This document shows positions 33,201 to 43,947 of a stretch of 64,000 nt of DNA, one piece after another. A model generated the notes under the pieces. It had not been told where the DNA came from, did not search any database, and worked only from the letters and a program-made list of their open reading frames with translations. This DNA is from Macrostomum hystrix. Taxonomy: Eukaryota > Platyhelminthes > Macrostomidae. The DNA lies in the NCBI GenBank assembly GCA_950097015.1, contig CATNEN010000038.1, forward strand, positions 34,620,501-34,684,500, written 5' to 3'. Each line of letters starts with the position of its first letter. Positions within the stretch are counted from its first letter, which is position 1. A program made the translations under genes and the position numbers.

Positions 33201-35954
33201 AGATGGGAAGGAAGGTGGAAAAGATAGGAAGGGGAAATAGACGTAGGAATTAAAAAGTTATTATCGTCATGTAATAAGACGCAAGGATAAGAAATTGTTC
33301 GAAAAATTCTGATGCTAAGCTAAAGATGATATTTTAGAATGATTCTCAAGATCCCCAAGGGAAGCTAGTGAGCATTTCTATCAGCACTATGCTGTTTTTT
33401 TAGTCCTAGGAAATGCAAAAAGTATTAGAGATTGTGATTTTGGAATAGCTGAGAGTAAAGCTTTTCAGTTTTAGCCAAGCAACTTACCTTATTGCATGCA
33501 TATTTAGCAATGTCCAGGCGGATTCTATCCCCGGCATCAGTTTAGCAATCCCCTGTGCTGATAGCAGGTGTGTATGTGTGTGTTAGACATCCTGGCAATA
33601 ATCTGGCAAAGAGAGTTTGCAAATCTACCCTGTCTATCTAAATGCGCAGGTTTTTTCTGTCTCTTTCTGCGTGTTGCATTTCATTTCCATATCCGCGTCT
33701 GCGGATTTACTCTTTCCTGTTTTTCTGCTCGCGACAATACTTTAGCTCTTATTATCGTATGGTTCTGCTCACCGTGACCCCTCTATGTGGCATCAACTCA
33801 GGTTTAGATGGCTCTCGTGTTTCATTTGTCTGCATGAGTTCATGTGAGTATAGCAAGTGGCTGGGTGGGCAGATGAGAATTCTGTTGAGAATTCCTATAC
33901 TCATCTTGACTGGCACTGTGCCCCATCTTCAAGTCCCAAATCCCGCTATTCGATATCATTCACTAAGCATTTACTTCTCTACCATGCTTTGGTGAAACTG
34001 CTTGCCTATAACTGACTGGGCAAGTCAAACCTTGTCTCATGTTCGCCTCCTTTGTTTTAGCTCTCATCTGGGTTTATCGCAATGGTGGGTAAGGGGAAAA
34101 ACTTTTGTCGCATACCGTGTAATCCCCAATCTAGATGGATCGCATTCTTGCTTATTCCCGCCCCACACTGTTGTGCCATATGCTTTCACAACAGGCTCAA
34201 ATAGCATGGGAATGGCATGTATTCATCTGCCATTGTTAGAAAGCTTTAATTTGCTAAAACTTTTTTTTCTTCCTTTTGGCTTTCTTAAGTAAGTTTAATT
34301 AGCCCAAGACACTTCACAAGTGTTTGGGTGATTTGGATGTCTATGGGCGATAGTAATCAACACCTGGATGGTAGAATAAAAGTGTCTATGGGCGATGGTA
34401 ACCAATACCTGGATGGTAGACTAGAATGTCTATGGGCGATGGTAATCAATACCTGGATGGTAGACTAGAATTTTTATGGGCGATGGTAACCAATACCTGG
34501 ATGGTAGACTAGAATGTCTATGGGCGATGGTAATCAATACCTGGATGGTAGACTAGAATGTCTATGGGCGATGGTAATCAATACCTGGATGGTAGACTAG
34601 AATGTCTATGGGCGATGGTAATCAATACCTGGATGGTAGACTAGAATGTCTATGGGCGATGGTAATCAATACCTGGATGGTAGACTAGAATGTTTATGGG
34701 CGATGGTAATCAATACCTGGATGGTAGACTAGAATGTCTATGGGCGATGGTAATCAATACCTGGATGGTAGACTAGAATTTTTATGGGCGATGGTAATCA
34801 ATACCTGGATGGTAGACTAGAATGTTTATGGGCGATGGTAATCAATACCTGGATGGTAGACTAGAATTTTTATGGGCGATGGTAATCAATACCTGGATGG
34901 TAGACTAGAATGTTTATGGGCGATGGTAATCAATACCTGGATGGTAGACTAGAATTTTTATGGGCGATGGTAACCAATACCTGGATGGTAGACTAGAATG
35001 TTTATGGGCGATGGTAATCAATACCTGGATGGTAGACTAGAATTTTTATGGGCGATGGTAATCAATACCTGGATGGTAGACTAGAATTTTTATGGGCGAT
35101 GGTAATCAATACCTGGATGGTAGACTAGAATTTTTATGGGCGATGGTAACCAATACCTGGATGGTAGACTAGAATGTCTATGGGCGATGGTAATCAATAC
35201 CTGGATGGTAGACTAGAATGTCTATGGGCGATGGTAATCGACACCTGATTAATAATAATTGCAGGAGGACTGTGGGCAATGGCACATCATTTGATGACAC
35301 TAGTGACAGCCAGCGACGACGCAGTTCTGCTCATTCTGCTGACTCCTGAGCACACACGCACACAGATACCGTACGCAGGCACTCGCTCACACATGGTGTA
35401 CATCTGTCCTGACTTTCTCATCGTCAGGCAGTGTACACTTCACTGTGCCTTTGAGGTTGGCCCTCAAGAGCGTAAATTGCACGACAAGCCCCTAAGCCTT
35501 CTCTCCGCGGCTGCACCCCGAATGAATGTGGCCTCGCCGTGGAATGGAGCTCAGGGACCTTGTTGCGTGAGGCAGACGCGTTAGACCGCTCTGCCACTCA
35601 CCCCCATCGACTATGGTAGACTAGAACCATAGATACTAAAATAACTTATATTTTAGGTATTTTAGTATCTATGACTAGAACTAGAATTTCTATGGTCTCT
35701 GTGTTCTCACCGTCAGCGTCGACCTCGTGTACCAGACGGTCTAGCTCCTGCTCGGTAATGTTCTGTCCCAGAGATGTCATAATCACGGCCAACTCGGAGG
35801 TGTCAATAGTTCCGCTGCCGTCGTGATCGTACATGCAGAATGCTTCGTAATATTCGTGTATCTGGTCCTCAGTCAAGCTGCTCATGACGTCATCTGGCGT
35901 CGGCTTCTGCTGCTGCTGAGCCTGCTTCTTGCCTGCGCCTCGCTTTCCGCTCAT
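30289..35954 (-). CDS. Four-EF-hand calmodulin / troponin C-like protein, three exons
   Basis: Exons are 35954-35711, 31362-31221 and 30421-30289, joining in frame to 172 residues. EF-hand proteins of this class bind Ca2+ and change the activity of target proteins. The N terminus is a basic, Gln-rich extension of about 25 residues ([15 protein letters not shown]). EF1 is at 43-54 ([12 protein letters not shown]), EF2 at 79-90 ([12 protein letters not shown], split by intron 1), EF3 at 116-127 ([12 protein letters not shown]) and EF4 at 152-163 ([12 protein letters not shown]). Loops 1, 2 and 4 have all the expected ligands. Loop 3 has Arg at position 5 and Tyr at 7 and probably does not bind Ca2+. 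The length and two-lobed layout fit calmodulin, troponin C or centrin. The sequence is nearer calmodulin/troponin C than centrin, and I cannot name an orthologue. Intron 1 is 4.3 kb and intron 2 is 0.8 kb, both repeat-filled. Confidence 0.9.
30490..31118. repeat. Minisatellite A10, 30-bp unit, in EF-hand intron 2
   Basis: About 20 copies containing CTCAATCTACTCTAATCCTA and GAGTTAATCC. It occupies most of the 799-nt intron 30422-31220. Confidence 0.93.
31765..33240. repeat. Minisatellite A11, 30-bp purine-rich unit, in EF-hand intron 1
   Basis: About 44 copies with GAGGAATAGAGAAAGGAAGT and TGAGGAATGT. It degenerates after 33090 into looser GGTGAGAAAGATGAG repeats. The + strand is mostly purine. 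Open frames on both strands (up to 493 codons) follow from the 30-bp period. Confidence 0.93.
34325..35250. repeat. Minisatellite A12, 44-bp unit, in EF-hand intron 1
   Basis: About 21 copies with TATGGGCGATGGTAATCAAT and ACCTGGATGGTAGACTAGAA. A final partial unit continues to the right of the SINE-B at about 35606-35626, so the SINE probably inserted into the array. Confidence 0.93.
35252..35608 (-). mobile_element. SINE-B copy inserted in minisatellite A12
   Basis: Reverse-strand SINE-B: the head lies at about 35560-35605 (on + it reads CGCTCTGCCACTCACCCCC), the body is at 35395-35560, and the AAT tail is at about 35250. ATCGAC occurs on both sides (about 35238 and 35606) and may be a short target duplication. 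Confidence 0.85.
35620..35681. mobile_element. 46-bp perfect hairpin flanked by 8-bp direct repeats
   Basis: The arms CATAGATACTAAAAT (35628-35642) and its exact reverse complement (35659-35673) enclose a 16-nt loop. ACTAGAAC flanks both sides (35620-35627 and 35674-35681). It could be a very small foldback element. The direct repeats could also come from the neighbouring array, whose unit contains ACTAGAAT. Confidence 0.5.
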
Positions 35955-36370
35955 GGCAATTTTGTCTCGGAATCTAGACTCAAATGATAGATTGTTAAAA
36001 AAATAGTTTTAAGCCTTTTTTGTTGTTCTGGGCGAGTTCTAACAGCTATTTTTCTCTATTTTTCTGAGGCTAAAACTTGACTCAAGCAATTGTGAAAGAA
36101 GAGACAGTCTCTTATCTTGTTGTGCTTCTCTTATTCAACTGATATTATTGTACGTACATCTACTTGTTGGCCAACTAGTCATTCTTGTGTATCTGTGTGT
36201 GCATAATGCAGATGCTCTGTGTGTGATATTTTATTTGCGAGTCAAGTTTACGCCCATTGTTCGGTGCAAAAATGAAAATGTATGACAAGTGAAGTTTAGT
36301 TTAGAGAAAAAAAGCTGCTACAGAGAGCTTGAAAATACCCAAGACTGCAATTAATTTTATTTAACTTCTA
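35955..36370. promoter_or_regulatory. Upstream region of the EF-hand gene
   Basis: About 400 bp between the minus-strand ATG and minisatellite A13. No core promoter element can be named. It is assigned by position only. Confidence 0.25.
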
Positions 36371-36374
36371 ACAC

Positions 36375-39175
36375 GTTCTAGGTATTTCCCAAACTACATA
36401 ATCCTCAATGTAGGTATTTCCCAAACTACAGAATCCTCAATCTAGGTATTTCCCAAACTACATAATCCTCAATCTAGGTATTTCCCAAGCTACAGAATCC
36501 TCAATCTAGGTATTTCCCAAACTACAGAATCCTCAATCTAGGTATTTCCCAAACTACAGAATTCTCAATCTAGGTATTTCCCAAACTACAGAATTCTCAA
36601 TCTAGGTATTTCCCAAACTACAGAATCCTCAATCTAGGTATTTCCCAAACTACAGAATCCTCAATCTAGGTATTTCCTAAACTACATAATCCTCAATCTA
36701 GGTATTTCCCAAGCTACAGAATCCTCAATCTAGGTATTTCCCAAACTACAGAATTCTCAATCTAGGTATTTCCCAAACTACAGAATCCTCAATCTAGGTA
36801 TTTCCCAAACTACATAATCCTCAATCTAGGTATTTCCCAAGCTACAGAATCCTCAATCTAGGTATTTCCCAAACTACAGAATCCTCAATCTAGGTATTTC
36901 CCAAACTACAGAATTTCTGTAGTTTCTGTAGTTCTACAGAATCCTCAATCTAGGTATTTCCCAAACTACAGAATCCTCAATCTAGGTATTTCCCAAACTA
37001 CAGAATTTCTGTAGTTTCTGTAGTTCTACAGAATCCTCAATCTAGGTATTTCCCAAACTACAGAATCCTCAATCTAGGTATTTCCCAAACTACAGAATCC
37101 TCAATCTAGGTATTTCCCAAACTACAGAATCCTCAATCTAGGTATTTCCCAAACTACATAATCCTCAATCTAGGTATTTCCCAAACTACAGAATCCTCAA
37201 TCTAGGTATTTCCCAAACTACAGAATCCTCAATCTAGGTATTTCCCAAACTACAGAATTTCTGTAGTTTCTGTAGTTCTACAGAATCCTCAATCTAGGTA
37301 TTTCCCAAACTACATAATCCTCAATCTAGGTATTTCCCAAACTACAGAATCCTTAATCTAGGTATTTCCCAAACTACAGAATCCTCAATGTAGGTATTTC
37401 CCAAACTACAGAATCCTCAATCTAGGTGTTTCCCAAACTACATAATCCTCAATCTAGGTATTTCCCAAGCTACAGAATCCTCAATCTAGGTATTTCCCAA
37501 ACTACAGAATCCTCAATCTAGGTGTTTCCCAAACTACATAATCCTCAATCTAGGTATTTCCCAAGCTACAGAATCCTCAATCTAGGTATTTCCCAAACTA
37601 CAGAATCCTCAATCTAGGTATTTCCCAAACTACAGAATCCTCAATCTAGGTATTTCCCAAACTACAGAATCCTCAATGTAGGTATTTCCCAAACTACAGA
37701 ATTCTCAATCTAGGTATTTCCCAAACTACAGAATCCTCAATCTAGGTATTTCCCAAACTACAGAATCCTCAATCTAGGTATTTCCTAAACTACAGAATCC
37801 TCAATGTAGGTATTTCCCAAACTACAGAATTCTCAATCTAGGTATTTCCTAAACTACAGAATCCTCAATCTAGGTATTTCCTAAACTACAGAATCCTCAA
37901 TGTAGGTATTTCCCAAACTACAGAATCCTCAATCTAGGTATTTCCTAAACTACATAATCCTCAATCTAGGTATTTCCTAAACTACAGAATCCTCAATCTA
38001 GGTATTTCCTAAACTACAGAATCCTCAATGTAGGTATTTCCCAAACTACAGAATCCTCAATCTAGGTATTTCCCAAACTACAGAATCCTCAATCTAGGTA
38101 TTTCCTAAACTACAGAATTCTCAATCTAGGTATTTCCTAAACTACATAATCCTCAATCTAGGTATTTCCCAAACTACAGAATCCTCAATCTAGGTATTTC
38201 CTAAACTACAGAATCCTCAATGTAGGTATTTCCCAAACTACATAATCCTCAATCTAGGTATTTCCTAAACTACAGAATCCTCAATCTAGGTATTTCCTAA
38301 ACTACAGAATCCTCAATGTAGGTATTTCCCAAACTACAGAATCCTCAATCTAGGTATTTCCCAAACTACAGAATCCTCAATCTAGGTATTTCCTAAACTA
38401 CAGAATTCTCAATCTAGGTATTTCCTAAACTACATAATCCTCAATCTAGGTATTTCCCAAACTACAGAATCCTCAATCTAGGTATTTCCTAAACTACAGA
38501 ATCCTCAATCTAGGTATTTCCCAAACTACATAATCCTCAATCTAGGTATTTCCCAAACTACAGAATCCTCAATCTAGGTATTTCCCAAACTACAGAATTC
38601 TCAATGTAGGTATTTCCTAAACTACATAATCCTCAATCTAGGTATTTCCTAAACTACAGAATTCTCAATCTAGGTATTTCCTAAACTACAGAATCCTCAA
38701 TCTAGGTATTTCCCAAACTACATAATCCTCAATCTAGGTATTTCCCAAACTACAGAATCCTCAATCTTGGTATTTCCCAAACTACAGAATTCTCAATCTA
38801 GGTATTTCCCAAACTACAGAATCCTCAATCTAGGTATTTCCCAAACTACAGAATCCTCAATCTAGGTATTTCCCAAACTACAGAATCCTCAATGTAGGTA
38901 TTTCCCAAACTACAGAATTCTCAATCTAGGTATTTCCCAAACTACAGAATCCTCAATCTAGGTATTTCCCAAACTACATAATCCTCAATCTAGGTATTTC
39001 CCAAACTACAGAATCCTCTATCTAGGTATTTCCCAAACTACATAATCCTCAATGTAGGTATTTCCCAAACTACATAATCCTCAATCTAGGTATTTCCCAA
39101 ACTACAGAATCCTCAATCTAGGTATTTCCCAAACTACAGAATCCTCAATCTAGGTATTTCCCAAACTACAGAACC
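36375..39175. repeat. Minisatellite A13, 32-bp unit, 2.8 kb
   Basis: About 87 copies with CTCAATCTAGGTATTTCCCA and AACTACAGAATC. This is the longest array of the window. Three copies carry the same hairpin-forming insertion (near 36905, 37006 and 37250). The array lies between the divergent EF-hand gene and the small membrane-protein gene. Confidence 0.95.
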
Positions 39176-39237
39176 TAGGTGGAAAGGTTCTAGCTAAGTA
39201 GTCTACCTGCTCGAACAACTTGCAGAAGGATTAAGCC

Positions 39238-39597
39238 ATGCTGGCCCAAGTCAACCAGTTGTTGAAGAAGTTTGCTATCAATCACCCGCAACTGTTCTAC
39301 CTCATGCCGTTAGCAATCGGCGGATTGACCTTCTACGCCTATAGGAGGGCCGCTTGTCTGCAGATGGCGCCTGAGACTATCATCCCATTCAGGCAGTATT
39401 ACTTTGTAGTCAGGCCGCAGGACGTTAGAGTCAACGAGGACAATGCTACCGGCTATAATTGGGACGATTTGCGCGCCTATCGCGACAAGTTTTATCCGAA
39501 TCTGCAGCGCCTACCAAAGCCCCCAACTGAACCGGGCCTGCTACCGCTGCGACCGTATCCTCGGGTTAACCTGCGAGTGCCTCAAGAGATGGAGTGA
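39238..39597 (+). CDS. Small single-pass membrane protein, 119 residues, unrecognised
   Basis: This is a complete frame from ATG to TGA. An N-terminal amphipathic, basic stretch (MLAQVNQLLKKFAINHPQL) leads into one hydrophobic segment at about residues 20-36 (FYLMPLAIGGLTFYAYRRA). A polar tail follows with FRQYYFVVRPQDVRV, YRDKFYPNLQRL and a Pro-rich end. The topology resembles small mitochondrial inner-membrane accessory subunits such as NDUFA4, but similarity is too weak to name it. AG at 39224-39225 (cttgcag, then 12 nt to the ATG) could be a splice acceptor, in which case minisatellite A13 would lie in a 5' UTR intron. Codon use looks like that of the other genes here. No neighbour clarifies the function. 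Confidence 0.7.
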   Translation: MLAQVNQLLKKFAINHPQLFYLMPLAIGGLTFYAYRRAACLQMAPETIIPFRQYYFVVRPQDVRVNEDNATGYNWDDLRAYRDKFYPNLQRLPKPPTEPGLLPLRPYPRVNLRVPQEME

Positions 39598-39719
39598 TCG
39601 TGTAGTGCGGCTTGACTTGTAGGATTACTCACTTTATGCTGCTACTGTTCTACTAACTATTCACTTTGTTATTTTTAAACTGTCGTGGATTTAAAAAAAT
39701 TGACTGCTTTTTAAGTAAC

Positions 39720-39972
39720 TCTTCGGTGAGCTCACGGAGTGACTCTAGTGAGTTCACGGAGTGACTTTTTTGAGTTCACGGAGTGACTCTTGTGAGTTCA
39801 CGGAGTGACTCTTGTGAGTTCACGGAGTGACTCTTGTGAGTTCACGGAGTGACTCTTGTGAGTTCACGGAGTGACTCTTGTGAGTTCACGGAGTGACTCT
39901 TGTGAGTTCACGGAGTGACTCTTGTGAGTTCACGGAGTGACTCTTGTGAGTTCACGGAGTGACTCTTGTGAA
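39720..39972. repeat. Minisatellite A14, 22-bp unit
   Basis: About 11 copies of TTGTGAGTTCACGGAGTGAC plus TC, very uniform. It begins about 120 bp after the stop of the small membrane-protein gene. Confidence 0.93.
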
Positions 39973-40770
39973 AACTTTAGATATATTTTTGGGGATTTCA
40001 GCGATTGGTTAATGTAGATGAGACTTATATAAAAGACATGCATTACGAAAGAAAAAACTACGATTTGAGTCTGTGAATTCAACCTGCTTGCCTTGTCTTG
40101 TAGTTGGTTTTACAGAATCTTTATTCTAACAAGCAGGAGCTTGATAGGCTATTTAGATCATAATTTTCTAACTTAGCTTAGCTCTTGCACTAGATTTTCA
40201 ATATGAATAAAAACTAGCATTGTTCTAACTCTATTAGCAGTTAACTTTGTTACTAAGATAATAACTTATCACTGCAAGATAGAAAATACACTGAACCATT
40301 TAAGTGTTATAAAAGTAATCATTTAAGTTGACTTAAATGATTTGTCTAACATAAGTGTATAAACTGCCTTAAAAAAAAGAAGACATGTAGAAATATTCTT
40401 TGTTGCTATGCTACACTACTTGATTTTTTTATTTTCTGTAGTTTGTTGTCAATCATCCGACAATGAGACACAATATTAACGGTCCCTTTGGCAATGCTTT
40501 GTTTCGGCTGTGGAAAAAAATTGGGGGAAAATTGAAAGCATGATTGACAGCGCAAACTGGGATCAGAGAGCCTCACTGGATGTGGGATTAATTTCAGAAA
40601 ATTTTGTTGAAGCAGCAGTCCGTGAGAGTTATAATTTATGGAAAACACAAGTGAACATTTTAAATATATATTTGGGACTAAATGCATGGCCACATCACTT
40701 CACTTATTAAAAAGTTTCGCTTAAGGATTGTGAGCTAACTTAGAGAATCGGAAAGTATGTCGATTTAGAA
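39973..40770. other. Unique AT-rich DNA with a doubtful reading frame
   Basis: Frames exist at 40436-40560 (FVVNHPTMRHNING...) and 40510-40710 (ending AWPHHFTY). They would join only across a frameshift at a run of seven A. I do not recognise a protein, and it may be a gene fragment. Nothing else is visible. Confidence 0.3.
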
Positions 40771-40774
40771 GTAG

Positions 40775-41040
40775 AATGTAGGGAGTTCAGAAGCTATAGA
40801 TGTAGGGAGTTCAGAAGCTATAGATGTAGGGAGTTCAGAAGCTAGGTGTAGGGAGTTCAGAAGCTATAGATGTAGGGAGTTCAGAAGCTATAGATGTAGG
40901 GAGTTCAGAAGCTAGGTGTAGGGAGTTGAGAAGCTATATATAGGGAGTTCAGAAGCTAGGTGTAGGGAGTTGAGAAGCTAGATAAAGGGAGTTTAGAAGC
41001 TAGATGTAGGGAGTTGAGAAGCTAGATGTAGGGATTCGAG
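40775..41040. repeat. Minisatellite A15, about 20-24-bp unit
   Basis: About 12 copies of GATGTAGGGAGTTCAGAAGC with variable ends (TATA, TAG). Confidence 0.9.
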
Positions 41041-41564
41041 GATCGGTTTTTCGGCAGCAGGCCTTCTACATCTAGATTTGTTTTTTTGAGGCTATGACTC
41101 AAGTAGTCGGGGGAACCCACAAGCATGGACCCTCGCGACCATTCGCAATTCAGTTTAAGGTTCTTTTTAAACTAATTTTTTCTTTGAAAACAACAGTCCT
41201 CCAGATGCGATCTGCCTATTACTGTGGCATTTTTTGCTGACTCTCGACAATGTGAACTGCTCAGCAGAGACAAGACAAGGGCTGCTGTACTGCCGCCTCT
41301 GCTAGATGAGTGACGTCCTGCTTTTTGTTCGCTTCATTGCGTATTTTGTATATTCACTAGTGCTAGCAGATGTTAAATACTATGAGCTTGCCTAAATGAC
41401 AGCCGAACAATATTACTGGCTTCCAAATCGGTTTGCTTTTCACAATCAGCTGACTTCAATTGTTATTAAGAGATTTTCTAACCAGCAGATTTCCTTTGTT
41501 CTTGAAGAATTCCTATGTAGCTGATTTTTGTGTCCTGTGGTATTTTCAATCAAAGAATATTGAC

Positions 41565-41852
41565 ATTTCTCAGTCTAAGAAACTCCAGCACCGCAGGATT
41601 TCCCAGTCTAAAAATCTTCAGCACCGCAGGATTTCCCATTCAAAGAATCTCCAGCACCGCAGGATTTCCCAGTCTAAAAATCTCCAGCACCGCAGGATTT
41701 CCCAGTCTAAGAATCTCCAGCACCGCAGGATTTCCCAGTCTAAAAATCTTCAGCACCGCAGGATTTCCCATTCAAAGAATCTCCAGCACCGCAGGATTTC
41801 CCAGTCTAAAAATCTCCAGCACCGCAGGATTTCCCAGTCGATGAACCTCTAG
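41565..41852. repeat. Minisatellite A16, 33-bp unit
   Basis: About nine copies with CCAGCACCGCAGGATTTCCC and AGTCTAAAAATCT. It has a higher-order pattern in which every few units read CATTCAAAG instead of CAGTCTAAA. Confidence 0.93.
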
Positions 41853-41933
41853 GAAAGTTGTGAATGTTGTTTTGAGTGATGCAATTCGATTAGTTAAAAA
41901 GTATTGGGTATAAACAATTGACAATAAAAGCAT

Positions 41934-42173
41934 TTAAGAGCAGCTGAAACTCTTGAGCCGGACTGTTCTGGAATCCCCTTCATCGGCCAGCCATGGGAAT
42001 GGGGATTTTTCCATCCGAAACTGTCTACGCTCGTTTATAGGCGCCGCTGCGGCTGTCGGCGATTCCCAAACAACAATCAAACCAGTCCCAACATCAGCTT
42101 TAGGGGCATTGTGACGAGAAGGCGCTAATTCTAGATGATGAGTTCCAACTCTATGAGTGCTCCTTTGTCTCAA
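41934..42173 (-). CDS. Unrecognised 79-codon open frame
   Basis: This minus-strand frame encodes a basic, polar peptide (PKADVGTGLIVVWESPTAAAA, INERRQFRMEKSPFPWLADE). It is not part of a repeat, and the composition is compatible with coding. There is no family match I know and no splice context. It could be a last exon or chance. Confidence 0.2.
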   Translation of the reverse strand: MRQRSTHRVGTHHLELAPSRHNAPKADVGTGLIVVWESPTAAAAPINERRQFRMEKSPFPWLADEGDSRTVRLKSFSCS

Positions 42174-42864
42174 ATTGAATGCGCGATGAAATATGAAGGG
42201 TTGGCCTGGCTGCGGAGCAGTTTGGGGGCTTTGGGTAGCTGCTGGATCGGCCGTTCACGCCTCTCCTCTCCTGTTCATTGTTTTTTTATGAAGCCCATTT
42301 GGCCGCGGTGACAGCTGCCGCGGCTTTGCCTAGGGGTGAAGCGGAGGGGGTCGGGAGCCGCCGTTCTGCAGGTGACGAGGACGTGGGTGACGGTTTTTTC
42401 CTCGGCCTCTGCTGGTACCGGCGTGAAGGCGTTAGGAATTTTATCACCCTCATCAAACTGGGCACTGGGACTGCTTGTTGGTCAGTGAAATTTTGAGATC
42501 GTTGCGAGATGAAGCGGGTATCACTATCAACTGAGTTCGCGTTTTTCTATGCCCATTATTTACCTGGATTCATTCTGATCAATATACATCTATCTAGCTC
42601 GTAGATCAGTTAATAATAATAATATTGTTATTATATACGCTATTTCCCCCTCCCTGGGGAAAGACCCACGGGGGGTGTTTCAAATACCCGCTGCCTACTC
42701 AAACCTAATGACCGATTTTCGTCAAAGTCCACCATATGGATAAAATTGTCCACCCTTTACTGTGAACTAACATTCAAAGCCGTCCGACGTCAGCATCTTC
42801 GAGTTATTCAGCTATTTTTGTCGAAGAACCTGGCTGCGAAGAACCCCTTGCTAGTTTAATTTAG
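42174..42864. other. Intergenic DNA, GC-rich island then AT-rich
   Basis: 42180-42480 is GC-rich (GCCGCGG, GGGGTCGGGAGCCGCCG) without a convincing gene. 42640-42690 has a short inverted GC-rich motif (CCCCTCCCTGGGG). No assignment can be made. Confidence 0.4.
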
Positions 42865-42944
42865 CAAACAATAATAGCTGTCATGGTTAAATTAAGAAAT
42901 CTTTTGAGCAGAAATATTATGTCGATATTGATGGTTTTTGCCAC

Positions 42945-43105
42945 CAGATACCCCCCCGACGAGAATCCTTAAAATATCTCGTCGATATCGATGTTTAGTG
43001 ATTGTAAAATAGTTTTCATCGGCTAGAGCGGAAAATTTCAGCCTGTATTTTTATGGCAATTGGTTTAACATTTTGGAACATACAGAAAAAGAACAATGTG
43101 CATGG
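42945..43105 (+). repeat. Dispersed repeat, copy 1
   Basis: It shares CGATGTTTAGTGATTGT, TTTTCATCGG and GCGGAA in the same order and spacing with 43948-44105, beginning with CCCGACGAGAATC in both. The element type is unknown. Confidence 0.6.
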
Positions 43106-43151
43106 GTATTTGAAATATCACTTATCACTTTAAAAAAAAAATTTTTTTACT

Positions 43152-43255
43152 GCAGTCAAGGGCACAAATGAATGTGGCCTCGCCGCGGAATCGAGCTTAG
43201 CTACCTTGGTGTGAGAGGCAAACTCGTTAACCGCTCTGCCACTCACTACCCCTAT
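43152..43255 (-). mobile_element. SINE-B head fragment
   Basis: On the minus strand it reads GTGAGTGGCAGAGCGGTTAA, then AAGCTCGATTCCGCGGCGAG and GGCCACATTCATTTG. Only the tRNA-like head and the first part of the body remain. Confidence 0.8.
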
Positions 43256-43945
43256 CTAGATCAGTTTACACATTATCTACAGATTTACCTAAGTCATTCT
43301 AAATCATTTTAGATCTATCTAAATTCATGTAAGCCAATCTTGATCAATTTAAATTTATCTATTTATAGATCTCAATTTCAATCTGTCCTTCCATCTATCT
43401 ACCTGTCTGTCCTTGATCTATATTTTTAAGAATCTCTCATGCTATTTTATATAGCTCTTGCCATGGCTCTGGTTATAAAGGGGCTCATTGTTTCTACGCA
43501 CGAGAAGTCACACTTCAACTCAGCTCTGGCATGGCCATAATCCCACACGACTGCCCTACTGCAGCCTCTCTGTTTTCATCTCTCTCTCTCTCTCATTTTT
43601 TATTCTTTTGTTCTCTTGCAGCAAGGTGTCAGAGAGAGAGAGTGAAATGGGGGCAAGACTTTGGAGTTGCACACAATGCAACTTTTCACTGCAGAAACTT
43701 TATCGCTTAGCTAAAGCGCGCCACCACACAGTCTCCTGTCCTTCCCTAGGGCCTCCCTACGGGATCGATACCTCAGCCTTTAGATCCCCAGGTGCGCGCG
43801 AGTCCAGATGAAATTATATAAATGAGGCGAACGCAACTGCCGTCAGTAGGAAGACCACGCTAGTTCCCCCCCACTAGAGAGAAGAGAAAAGACATTTAAT
43901 TAATCTAAAATAGTAAGAATTATAGCCAGCATGGTTACGCCACCA
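43256..43945. other. Intergenic DNA
   Basis: AT-rich GATCTATCT/AATCATTTTA-like degenerate repeats at 43255-43440, then CT microsatellite at 43580-43597 and mixed sequence. No supported gene. Confidence 0.4.
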
Positions 43946-43947
43946 CA

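Larger units (their letters stand above)
31363..35710 (-). other. EF-hand gene intron 1 (4.3 kb)
   Basis: Donor gtgaga and acceptor tgtcaacag on the minus strand. It contains minisatellites A11 and A12, a SINE-B and a 46-bp hairpin. The interval 33240-34320 is unique sequence with no supported gene. Confidence 0.85.

Noticed and set aside
36375-39175. CRISPR-like regular array
   Set aside because: Units are contiguous 32-mers without unique spacers, and the DNA is eukaryotic, so it is a minisatellite.
40406-40710. Overlapping 95- and 66-codon frames on opposite strands
   Set aside because: No recognisable family. A joined frame would need a frameshift at an A run. Kept only as a doubtful region.
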